5,803 nucleotides of DNA, taken from an uncultured Peptococcaceae bacterium. Lineage in GTDB: Bacteria > Bacillota > Peptococcia > Peptococcales > Peptococcaceae. The notes beneath the pieces are model-generated. The model was not told the origin of the DNA. It ran no database searches and saw only the letters and a program-made list of their open reading frames with translations. A program made the translations under genes and the position numbers. The stretch spans positions 1 through 5,803 of the forward strand of contig CABVBB010000165.1 in the NCBI GenBank assembly GCA_902496505.1, read 5' to 3'. Position 1 is the stretch's first letter; the number at the start of each line of letters is the position of its first letter. Positions 1-5,223 of this stretch are shown one piece after another.

Positions 1-2
1 CA

Positions 3-545
3 CCAGCCGATGTATTTATCTCTGCTGGTCAAAAACAGATGGATGCACTGGCGGATGAAGGGCTCTTAGCACCGGATTCGCGTCGAGATCTCCTGGTCAA
101 TGAGGTGGTCCTCATCGTCCCTCAGGATAGTGACCTAGCGCTGACAAGCTTTGCTGATGCAGCAGAAGAACCGGTGAAACGGATCGCTCTGGGTGATCCG
201 GCGGGTGTACCGGTAGGGCAATATTCCGAGGCTGTCTTCACCTATTTGGGGCTGTGGGACGATATCAAGGCCAAGGCGGTCTTTGCTTCGGACGTACGGC
301 AGGTGCTCACCTGGGTGGAGACAGGCGAAGTGGACTGTGGTGTGGTCTACGCCACCGATGCAGCCATCAGCGAAGCAGTGCAGGTGGTTTGCCAGGCGCC
401 AGAAGGCTCCCATCCGGCGGTCATTTATCCTGTGGCAGTGCTTAAGGACAGCAAGCAGGCACAGGCCGCTCAGGCGTTTGTGGACTTTTTAGCAACAGAG
501 GAAGCCGCGGCTGTGTTTGAACGCTATGGGTTTACTATGCAGTAA
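3..545 (+). CDS. modA: Molybdate/tungstate ABC transporter substrate-binding protein ModA (5' partial)
   Basis: This is the extracytoplasmic solute-binding protein that captures molybdate (possibly tungstate) and delivers it to the ModBC importer. The open frame runs from the window edge with no start codon; about 180 residues are present against roughly 250 for the family, so the signal peptide and first lobe lie outside. The visible start, ADVFISAGQKQMDAL, matches the conserved ModA segment that usually reads ADVFISA-QKWMD. Further family marks are GDPAGVPVGQY (codons 192-224), ASDVRQVL near 285-308 and DCGVVYATDA, whose Tyr codon is 348-350. By comparison with ModA structures, the last three segments carry oxyanion ligands. 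The C-terminus AVFERYGFTMQ is the usual ModA ending. The ATG at 39 is internal, not the start. It is followed after 35 bp by modB in the same direction, which supports the assignment. Molybdate versus tungstate cannot be decided from the sequence. Confidence 0.93.
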   Translation, partial: PADVFISAGQKQMDALADEGLLAPDSRRDLLVNEVVLIVPQDSDLALTSFADAAEEPVKRIALGDPAGVPVGQYSEAVFTYLGLWDDIKAKAVFASDVRQVLTWVETGEVDCGVVYATDAAISEAVQVVCQAPEGSHPAVIYPVAVLKDSKQAQAAQAFVDFLATEEAAAVFERYGFTMQ

Positions 546-580
546 TGCTGTGAAGAAGATATTAGGCAAAGGAGCGGTGC

Positions 581-1258
581 ATGATGGATCTATCCCCACT
601 AGTCATTTCAATAAAAACGGCATCGCTGGCGACGGTGGTCACCTTTTTTCTCGGGCTGGCCGCGGCACGCTGGGTGATGACCATCAAGCACTGGCGCGGG
701 CTGATCGACGGCGTTTTTACCCTGCCGATGGTGCTGCCGCCGACAGTGGTCGGTTTTTTTCTGCTCATCCTCTGCGGCAAAAACGGGCCGCTGGGGCAAT
801 TCCTGCTGCAATTCGATCTGAGCATCGTTTTTTCGTGGCCGGCAACTGTCATTGCCTCCACAGTGGTGGCTTTCCCTATGATGTACCGGACGACGCTGGG
901 CGCTTTTGAGCAGATCGATGAAAATCTGCTCTACGTTGGACGAACGCTGGGCATGACAGAGTGGCGCATCTTCTGGCGTATCCTTTTACCTGCGGCATGG
1001 CCTGGGGTGGCGGCGGGCACGATCTTAGCTTTTGCCCGAGCGCTGGGCGAATTCGGCGCGACCATCATGCTGGCGGGCAATATCCCTGGGCGTACGCAGA
1101 CCATGGCCACAGCCATCTATTCAGCGGTACAGGCCGGCGATCGGACGCTGGCGTTTCGCTGGGCAGTGATCATCATGGTCATCTCCTTTGGGGTGATCAT
1201 GATGATGAATCATTGGGCGGCGCTGCAGCGCAGACAGCGATTGGAGGGAAAAGGATGA
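581..1258 (+). CDS. modB: Molybdate ABC transporter permease ModB
   Basis: This is the inner-membrane channel subunit of the molybdate importer. It would act as a homodimer, receiving oxyanion from ModA and coupled to ModC. The 225-residue length is typical of ModB. Hydrophobic segments lie near residues 6-29, 45-65, 82-102, 141-165 and 190-210. TLPMVLPPTVVGF (47-59) is a ModB hallmark. The cytoplasmic coupling (EAA) loop reads ARTLGMTEWRIFWRILLP-like around residues 120-137 and continues into ALGEFGAT (154-161) and GNIPGRTQT (166-174), all characteristic of molybdate/sulfate-type permeases. Start: ATG 581 is preceded by AAAGGAG (568-574) with a 6-nt gap; a second ATG at 584 is possible but less well spaced. 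The stop overlaps the modC start by 4 bp (ATGA, 1255-1258), indicating translational coupling. Confidence 0.95.
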   Translation: MMDLSPLVISIKTASLATVVTFFLGLAAARWVMTIKHWRGLIDGVFTLPMVLPPTVVGFFLLILCGKNGPLGQFLLQFDLSIVFSWPATVIASTVVAFPMMYRTTLGAFEQIDENLLYVGRTLGMTEWRIFWRILLPAAWPGVAAGTILAFARALGEFGATIMLAGNIPGRTQTMATAIYSAVQAGDRTLAFRWAVIIMVISFGVIMMMNHWAALQRRQRLEGKG

Positions 1259-2322
1259 CATTATGGGTGGATATCGAAAAGCGGCTGGGCAATTTTCAGC
1301 TCAAAGTACAGCTGGCGGCAGACAATGAAGTGATGGGCCTTTTGGGCGCATCAGGCTGCGGCAAAAGCGTGACGCTTAAGGCCATTGCCGGCATCCTCAC
1401 GCCGGATAAAGGGCAGATCGTGGTCAATGGTCAAGTGCTCTTTGACTCAGCAAGACATATCGATCTCTCGCCGCAAAAACGCCAGGTCGGTTATCTTTTT
1501 CAAAATTATGCGCTGTTTCCCAATATGACAGTGGAGCAGAATATTGCCGCTGGTATCCGTCTGCCTAAAGCAGAGCGGAGCCACAAGACGGCTGAAAATA
1601 TTCGCCGCTTTTATTTGCAGGGACTGGAAAAACATTACCCCCGTCAACTATCCGGCGGTCAGCAGCAGCGGGTGGCTTTGGCCAGGATCGTCGCTTCTGA
1701 ACCGCTGCTTTTGATGCTAGATGAACCATTTTCGGCGCTGGATAGTTACTTGAAATGGCAGTTGGAGCAAGAAGTGAGCCAGGTGCTGGAGGATTTTGGC
1801 GGGACGACGCTCTTGGTCTCCCATGATCGCGACGAGGTCTTTCGACTGTGTCAGCGGATAGCGATCATGCATGAAGGGCATGTTGATGTCTGTGCCGATA
1901 AGTGGACCCTCTTTGAACAGCCGCAGACACTGGCCGCTTCCCTCTTGACCGGCTGCAAAAATCACAGTCTGGCCAGACGCCTTGACGAGCATACGCTCCA
2001 GGCAGTAGAGTGGAACGTTTTGCTGCACAGCCAAGCCCCCGTGCCAGAAGCGCTGAGTCACGTCGGCCTGCGCGCACATTTTTTGGAACGGGTGACTGCC
2101 CCTGGCGATAATGTCTTTCCAGCGCAAATAGACAAAATGATCGAAGATACCTTTTCGGCTATTCTGCTGGTCAGGCTGCAAGGGCAAAACGGCTGGTCAG
2201 CCCCCATTCGCTGGGAAGTCGACAAAGCGCTGGGCCAGGAACTAGCGCACAGTACAGCCCCTTTGTATGTGCATCTGCCCGCCGATAAATTGCTGCTGCT
2301 TACGTCTGCGCCGGATTTCTGA
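1255..2322 (+). CDS. modC: Molybdate ABC transporter ATP-binding protein ModC
   Basis: This is the cytoplasmic ATPase that powers molybdate import through ModB. It has 355 residues, close to the usual ModC length. Motifs seen: Walker A GASGCGKS (31-38), Q-loop Gln83 in YLFQNYALFPNMTV, signature LSGGQQQR (132-139), Walker B LLLMLDEP (151-158) with Glu157 catalytic, D-loop SALD (160-163), and H-loop His190 in VSHDRDE. The remaining ~115 residues form a C-terminal regulatory domain. VGLRAHFLE there resembles the start of TOBE-type domains in oxyanion importers, but I cannot see a clean pair of MOP repeats. Start: ATG 1255 has GGAGGG at 1243-1248, a 6-nt gap, and overlaps the modB stop. The longer open frame that begins at 961 runs through modB in another frame and is not real coding sequence. 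A strong terminator follows at once, so this is the last gene of the operon. Confidence 0.95.
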   Translation: MTLWVDIEKRLGNFQLKVQLAADNEVMGLLGASGCGKSVTLKAIAGILTPDKGQIVVNGQVLFDSARHIDLSPQKRQVGYLFQNYALFPNMTVEQNIAAGIRLPKAERSHKTAENIRRFYLQGLEKHYPRQLSGGQQQRVALARIVASEPLLLMLDEPFSALDSYLKWQLEQEVSQVLEDFGGTTLLVSHDRDEVFRLCQRIAIMHEGHVDVCADKWTLFEQPQTLAASLLTGCKNHSLARRLDEHTLQAVEWNVLLHSQAPVPEALSHVGLRAHFLERVTAPGDNVFPAQIDKMIEDTFSAILLVRLQGQNGWSAPIRWEVDKALGQELAHSTAPLYVHLPADKLLLLTSAPDF

Positions 2323-2330
2323 GCGTGGGC

Positions 2331-2387
2331 AAAAAAGAACCTCCTCAAATGATGCGTTTGGACAACACATCACTGAGGAGGTTTTTT
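2331..2387. terminator. Bidirectional intrinsic terminator between convergent genes
   Basis: An inverted repeat AACCTCCTCA (2338-2347) / TGAGGAGGTT (2374-2383) forms a 10-bp stem. Inside it, TGATG (2350-2354) pairs with CATCA (2368-2372), and GTT (2356-2358) can pair with AAC (2364-2366). A T-run ends at 2387 on the + strand, and an A-run at 2331-2336 gives a U-tract on the - strand. It sits 8 bp after the modC stop and 15 bp beyond the stop of the convergent stalk-protein gene, so it can serve both transcripts. Confidence 0.9.
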
Positions 2388-2402
2388 CATAGGGTATTTG
2401 CT

Positions 2403-3587
2403 TTATTTGGCTGCGGGCAGCGGCAGGGTGCAGGTGCTGAAGCCTGCGGCATAAGCCTGTAAGGTGTAGAGCTGGAAGTAGACGACGACGCCGTCTTTGG
2501 TCAGATAGAAGCCGGCATTATCGACTTCTTTAGCCAGATTGTCTTTGGCATCGGACAGATACAATTCGGCATTTTTGTCGATGAGGGCGGTGAAGCCGTC
2601 GATGATCTGTTTATTGACTTCTTCTTTGGTGCCTTTTAAGACATCGGTCAATGCCAATTCTTTGCCTAAGGTGGTGTCGAAGGTCTTACCAGTCATGATG
2701 GTGTTGGGATGAGCACCGCCGGTGTACTCCATAGCTTTGGTGCAGAAGGAGAGCAGGCCGTCTTGATCATAAGTGACTTCGTAGCGCAGAGTGAATTCAT
2801 ACGGGGTAGGAACCACATTAGGATCGATATCCATGTCAGCGACGGTTTTTTCAGCGTAGGCGATGTAATCCTCTGCGGCTTTTTTCATCTCTGTATTGAT
2901 CGCGGCAACGATGGTGCTGCCGTCTGGATTGGCGAGTACTGGATAAGCTGCACTGACGGTGTAGAGGGTCTTGCTGCCGTCTGCTGTTTTGCCGGAGGCG
3001 TTCAAATATTTGTCAGTAATGGCATGAGCGCCAGTCTGGACGCTGTCAACAGTGACTGTGCCGGTAGCGGCATTCCAGTCAACTTTGGCGCCGAAGGCTT
3101 CGGAGATGGCTCTGACAGGGACCATGGTGCGGCCTTCGATGATCTGAGCGGGCACGTCCAAAGTTTTTTCATCGCCATTGATGTTGAGCTTGTTGTCGCC
3201 GATGACTAGGGAAATAATGTCCAAGCGTTTTTCGGCAATGACGCTTTGGGCTTCGGCATCCCATTGGACCTGAGCGCCTAAGGCTTCAAAAATAGCGCGC
3301 AGTGGGACTAAGGTACGGCCGTCTTGGATGACAGGCGGCTGATCGAGTTTTAATGCCTTGCCGTCAACTTTGACGGTGATAGGAGCGGCTTCTTTGACAG
3401 GAGCGGCTTCTGTGAGCTCAGCAGCAGGTTTTTTCTCCTGATCCTTAACATCATCCTTGACGTCAGCTGGTGCGGTGATCGCTGGCTGAGTCGGTGCAGC
3501 CGTATCCTCGATAGGAGCAGCTACGGCTGTGCCCAGGCAAGTGGTCAGCATCGTGGTGGTCAACAAAACGCATAATTCTTTTTTCAT
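2403..3587 (-). CDS. Secreted stalk-domain (Cu amine oxidase N-terminal-like) protein with DUF4163/DUF3298 C-terminus
   Basis: This is a predicted exported envelope protein of 394 residues; its exact role is unknown. A signal peptide is visible: MKKE, a hydrophobic core (5-22) and a probable cleavage after AVA or AVAA (residues 23-24). A low-complexity Ala/Pro/Lys/Glu linker follows (25-69). Two copies of the copper-amine-oxidase N-terminal-like repeat come next: GRTLVPLRAIFEALGAQVQWD (89-110 region) and GRTMVPVRAISEAFGAKVDWN (152-172). Despite the name, these repeats are not expected to bind copper; in Bacillota they are common wall or surface modules. From about 205 on, the protein resembles DUF4163 plus DUF3298, as in the PdaC and RsiV groups. 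Marks are Y-TGGAHPN (288-295), GKELALTDVL (308-317) and FYLTKDGVVVYFQLYTLQAYAAG (360-382). No deacetylase catalytic domain follows. Start: ATG at 3585-3587 is preceded by AGGAGG with 7-nt spacing. The gene has its own promoter and terminator, so it is probably monocistronic. Confidence 0.88.
   Translation of the reverse strand: MKKELCVLLTTTMLTTCLGTAVAAPIEDTAAPTQPAITAPADVKDDVKDQEKKPAAELTEAAPVKEAAPITVKVDGKALKLDQPPVIQDGRTLVPLRAIFEALGAQVQWDAEAQSVIAEKRLDIISLVIGDNKLNINGDEKTLDVPAQIIEGRTMVPVRAISEAFGAKVDWNAATGTVTVDSVQTGAHAITDKYLNASGKTADGSKTLYTVSAAYPVLANPDGSTIVAAINTEMKKAAEDYIAYAEKTVADMDIDPNVVPTPYEFTLRYEVTYDQDGLLSFCTKAMEYTGGAHPNTIMTGKTFDTTLGKELALTDVLKGTKEEVNKQIIDGFTALIDKNAELYLSDAKDNLAKEVDNAGFYLTKDGVVVYFQLYTLQAYAAGFSTCTLPLPAAK
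3381..3416 (-). repeat. Two 18-bp tandem repeats in the linker of the stalk-domain gene
   Basis: Two adjacent 18-bp units, 3381-3398 and 3399-3416, differ at only 2 positions and share a 13-bp identical core (AGGAGCGGCTTCT). They encode consecutive hexapeptides LTEAAP and VKEAAP (residues 58-69) in the linker between the signal peptide and the first stalk repeat. The unit is a multiple of three, so gain or loss would keep the frame and only change linker length. Confidence 0.75.
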
Positions 3588-3655
3588 ACAAAAACCTCCT
3601 AGAGTGGGTGTTCCTCATGTAGAGAAGCAGAAAAATTTTGATAACTACTAAAGTC

Positions 3656-3684
3656 ATTATAGCATTCTGATCAGCTAAAGTAAA
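3656..3684 (-). promoter_or_regulatory. Sigma-A-type extended -10 promoter for the stalk-domain gene
   Basis: Read on the - strand, the -10 is a perfect TATAAT (3661-3656) preceded by TGC, giving an extended -10 element. Seventeen bases upstream is TTTACT (3684-3679), matching 4 of 6 of TTGACA. Transcription would start near 3650-3647, leaving a leader of about 60 nt before the start codon. The extended -10 can make up for the weak -35. Confidence 0.75.
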
Positions 3685-3749
3685 TCAAAGGGGAGCAAAA
3701 AGAAAGGGTATTTTTTGACGCGTGTCTCAGAAAAAAATAGCAGTGGTAT

Positions 3750-3777
3750 TTGACGGCAAAGTTCGTTACAATATAAG
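3750..3777 (+). promoter_or_regulatory. Sigma-A-type promoter for the PPC-domain/thioesterase unit
   Basis: TTGACG (3750-3755, 5 of 6) is followed after 16 bp by TATAAG (3772-3777, 5 of 6). An A-run at 3731-3737 lies upstream of the -35, where an UP element would sit. The start would be near 3783-3785, so the leader is only about 20 nt and carries just the ribosome binding site. It faces away from the promoter of the stalk-domain gene, with about 65 bp between the two -35 boxes. Confidence 0.72.
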
Positions 3778-3803
3778 GGTAAATTTTTGCAGAGGTGATA
3801 AAA

Positions 3804-4232
3804 ATGGAATTTCAGCGTTTTGGAGAGCATTATATGATCCGCATCGACCGCGGGGAAGAGGTACTCACAGCTCTGGCGGATCTCTGCCGTGCAGAAGATA
3901 TCACTACAGCAGAAGTGGTTGGCATCGGTGCAGCGGATCGGGTGACGGTAGGGCTTTATAATGTGGAGACGAAGGCTTATCACAGCCAGACTTTTGAGGG
4001 AGAATTTGAGATCACGAATTTGACAGGCAGTGTCTCCCAAAAAGACGGTGAAGTCTATCTGCATTTTCACATCACCTGTGGACAGGACGATTTCTCCACC
4101 TTCGGCGGTCATTTGAATGAATGCCGTATCAGCGGGACGTGCGAACTGCATTTGATAAAGTTTCCCGAAAGCATCGGCCGTCAGTATGACCCGGTCACCG
4201 GACTCAATATCTATGATTTTCAGAAGCAGTGA
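3804..4232 (+). CDS. PPC domain (DUF296) protein, PCC/DNA-binding-type
   Basis: This is a single-domain PPC/PCC (DUF296) protein of 142 residues, the usual length for bacterial and archaeal members. Features seen: an N-terminal region MIRIDRGEEVLTALADLCR (11-29), then VVGIGAADRVTVGLYN (38-53), which matches the conserved GIGA core. FEITNLTGSVS (68-78) and the C-terminal signature H-x-H (87, 89) through FGGHL (100-104) follow; family structures place metal-binding His residues in this part. Plant members with AT-hooks bind DNA, but this protein has no AT-hook, so DNA binding should not be assumed; bacterial members are trimers of unclear function. Start: ATG 3804 with AGAGGTGA (3791-3798) ahead. 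The GTG at 3795 lies within that ribosome binding site and is rejected. The stop is 8 bp before the next start, suggesting co-transcription with the thioesterase. Confidence 0.88.
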   Translation: MEFQRFGEHYMIRIDRGEEVLTALADLCRAEDITTAEVVGIGAADRVTVGLYNVETKAYHSQTFEGEFEITNLTGSVSQKDGEVYLHFHITCGQDDFSTFGGHLNECRISGTCELHLIKFPESIGRQYDPVTGLNIYDFQKQ

Positions 4233-4240
4233 GGGCGCAT

Positions 4241-4699
4241 ATGGACGAGCAAATGATGGACTGGACGTATGACAGTATGTGCTTCGCCTGCGGGGAACAA
4301 AATCCCATCGGGCTGCACCTCAAATTTGAGCGGGTGGACGAGGAGACGGTGCGCACGACCTTTGTCCCTGCGCTTTATCACCAAAGCTGGCCCGGCATCA
4401 TGCACGGCGGACTGACCGCGCTGATCGCTGATGAACTGATGGGCCGCTGCGTCAATGTGCTGGGCTATGCCGGCGTCACAGCCCGCATGGAGCTGCGCTA
4501 TAAGCATGCCGTACCGCTGGAAGAGGCCGTCACCTTTGAGGCCAAGGCTGTGCGCGTACGGCTGCCTATCATCGACTTAGAAGCGCGGGCGATCCTAACA
4601 GATGGTTCTACCGCTCTGGAGGCTTCGGCGCGCTTTATGGTCAAAGCCCGCTATGAGGAATTCATCGCTCAGCTGGCTGAAGAAGCAGCACAGCGTTAG
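4241..4699 (+). CDS. PaaI-family hotdog-fold thioesterase
   Basis: This is a probable cytoplasmic acyl-CoA thioesterase of the hotdog fold, 152 residues; its substrate cannot be told from the sequence. The N-terminal CFACGEQNPIGLHLKF (14-29) is a hallmark of the THEM4/PaaI-like group. The catalytic stretch HQSWPGIMHGGLTALIADELMG (47-68) holds the HGG motif (55-57) and an acidic pair Asp64-Glu65 on the central helix, where the family's catalytic acid lies. The rest shows the expected beta-sheet pattern, with ARMELRYKHAVPLEEAVTFEAKAV and a final strand ASARFMVK. Start: ATG 4241 has GAGGG (4231-4235) 5 nt upstream. An alternative GTG at 4229 overlaps the previous stop as GTGA but has no ribosome binding site, so it is less likely; ATG 4253 and 4256 are internal options. 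It is the second gene behind the PPC-domain gene. No clear terminator follows it. Confidence 0.9.
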   Translation: MDEQMMDWTYDSMCFACGEQNPIGLHLKFERVDEETVRTTFVPALYHQSWPGIMHGGLTALIADELMGRCVNVLGYAGVTARMELRYKHAVPLEEAVTFEAKAVRVRLPIIDLEARAILTDGSTALEASARFMVKARYEEFIAQLAEEAAQR

Positions 4700-4753
4700 C
4701 CTATTGTCACAGCTGTCCGTTGTGGATGGTGGGATTAGTCACCGAAAGGTTGT

Positions 4754-4782
4754 TTGACGCTTCTCGTTCACATTGATATAAT
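4754..4782 (+). promoter_or_regulatory. Strong sigma-A-type extended -10 promoter for the zinc-ribbon/ABC ATPase genes
   Basis: TTGACG (4754-4759, 5 of 6) and a perfect TATAAT (4777-4782) are separated by the optimal 17 bp, and TGA directly before the -10 gives an extended -10. This is the best promoter in the window. The start should be near 4788-4790, leaving a leader of about 48 nt that includes the palindrome at 4809-4822. The stretch 4700-4753, between the thioesterase stop and this promoter, shows no gene and no T-tract terminator. Confidence 0.85.
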
Positions 4783-4808
4783 AGAAATCAATAAGAATGA
4801 TCAAATTG

Positions 4809-4822
4809 CTGGCGATCGCCAG
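4809..4822. promoter_or_regulatory. Perfect 14-bp palindrome in the leader, abutting the ribosome binding site
   Basis: CTGGCGATCGCCAG is a perfect palindrome lying about 20-33 nt downstream of the predicted transcription start. Its last two bases are the first two of AGGAGAGGG (4821-4829), the purine-rich ribosome binding region for the gene at 4837. As DNA it could be a repressor operator; as RNA it can fold into a 5-bp stem (CUGGC/GCCAG) with a GAUC loop. The palindrome is seen directly; the regulatory role is inference. Confidence 0.55.
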
Positions 4823-4836
4823 GAGAGGGTGACTGT

Positions 4837-5205
4837 ATGAAAAAGAACAGGATGGAGGATCTGATCAGCCGTTCAGAACGCTGCTGCTGTAAGCAATGCG
4901 GCGGCAAGCTGGAGATACGGATTGTTGTCTACAACAAATACGGCGGTTCTGGTGCGGAGCTTTACTGTGACCACTGTCAAAAGATCGAGTACGGGACAGA
5001 GCCGGAGATCTACCGCGCAGCCAAGGATTTTGTCGATCGCTTGGGCTTCAATCATTTTGTCGATCTGGAAGAAAATGAACGGACGTATATGCTCAATATT
5101 GCCAAGGTCTGCGAGATCTTGAGCTGGGGGACCAAATATTGGGGACTTCTGGGAAAGGACGGCTTTACGATTCCTCTGGAACTGCCCGATGAAGAGGAAG
5201 AATAA
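4837..5205 (+). CDS. Small zinc-ribbon protein of unknown function
   Basis: I do not recognise a named family; a function cannot be assigned. The 122-residue product has two Cys pairs, C18-x2-C21 (CKQCGGKLE) and C44-x2-C47 (CDHCQKIEYG), 22 residues apart, which is the layout of a zinc ribbon. Cys16 and Cys17 precede the first knuckle, making a CCC run. Between the pairs is the aromatic, Gly-rich VYNKYGGSGAELY. The second half (EPEIYRAAKDFVDRLGFNHFVDLEENERTYMLNIAKVCEILSW) looks helical and ends in an acidic tail, PDEEEE. No signal peptide or membrane segment is seen, so it is cytoplasmic. Start: ATG 4837 with GAGAGGG (4823-4829) 7 nt upstream; ATG 4852 lacks a good site. It is read from the strong promoter just upstream. 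The ABC ATPase gene begins 18 bp after its stop, so the two probably form an operon and may work together. Confidence 0.82.
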   Translation: MKKNRMEDLISRSERCCCKQCGGKLEIRIVVYNKYGGSGAELYCDHCQKIEYGTEPEIYRAAKDFVDRLGFNHFVDLEENERTYMLNIAKVCEILSWGTKYWGLLGKDGFTIPLELPDEEEE

Positions 5206-5223
5206 AGCAGCGGAGGTGAGCAT

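Noticed and set aside
961..1254. N-terminal extension of modC starting at 961
   Set aside because: It overlaps modB in another frame, its translation is low-complexity with no family similarity, and ATG 1255 has a good ribosome binding site and the classic ATGA overlap.
1717..2187. 156-codon open frame on the - strand within modC
   Set aside because: It is the reverse shadow of modC: no ribosome binding site, no recognisable domain, and it covers the conserved Walker B region.
2709..3209. 166-codon open frame on the + strand opposite the stalk-domain gene
   Set aside because: It is wholly antisense to a well-supported gene, has no convincing ribosome binding site or promoter, and its Cys/Gly-rich product resembles no family.
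3537..3539. Possible lipoprotein Cys17 in the signal peptide of the stalk-domain protein
   Set aside because: LTTC has Thr at -1 where Gly, Ala or Ser is expected, and a better AVA/AA signal peptidase I site lies at residues 22-24.
3715..3743. Second TTGACG (3715-3720) as an additional promoter
   Set aside because: At 17-bp spacing the -10 position reads TAGCAG, only 3 of 6 matches; the promoter at 3750-3777 is clearly better.
3767..3772. TACAAT as the -10 for the PPC-domain gene
   Set aside because: It is only 11 bp from the TTGACG box, too close; the overlapping TATAAG gives 16 bp.
3675..4151. 158-codon open frame on the - strand over the PPC-domain gene
   Set aside because: It is antisense to a conserved gene and runs across the divergent promoters; the product shows no domain pattern.
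4709..4716. ACAGCTGT palindrome after the thioesterase gene as a terminator
   Set aside because: It is only 8 bp, with no loop and no T-run after it; such short palindromes are common by chance.
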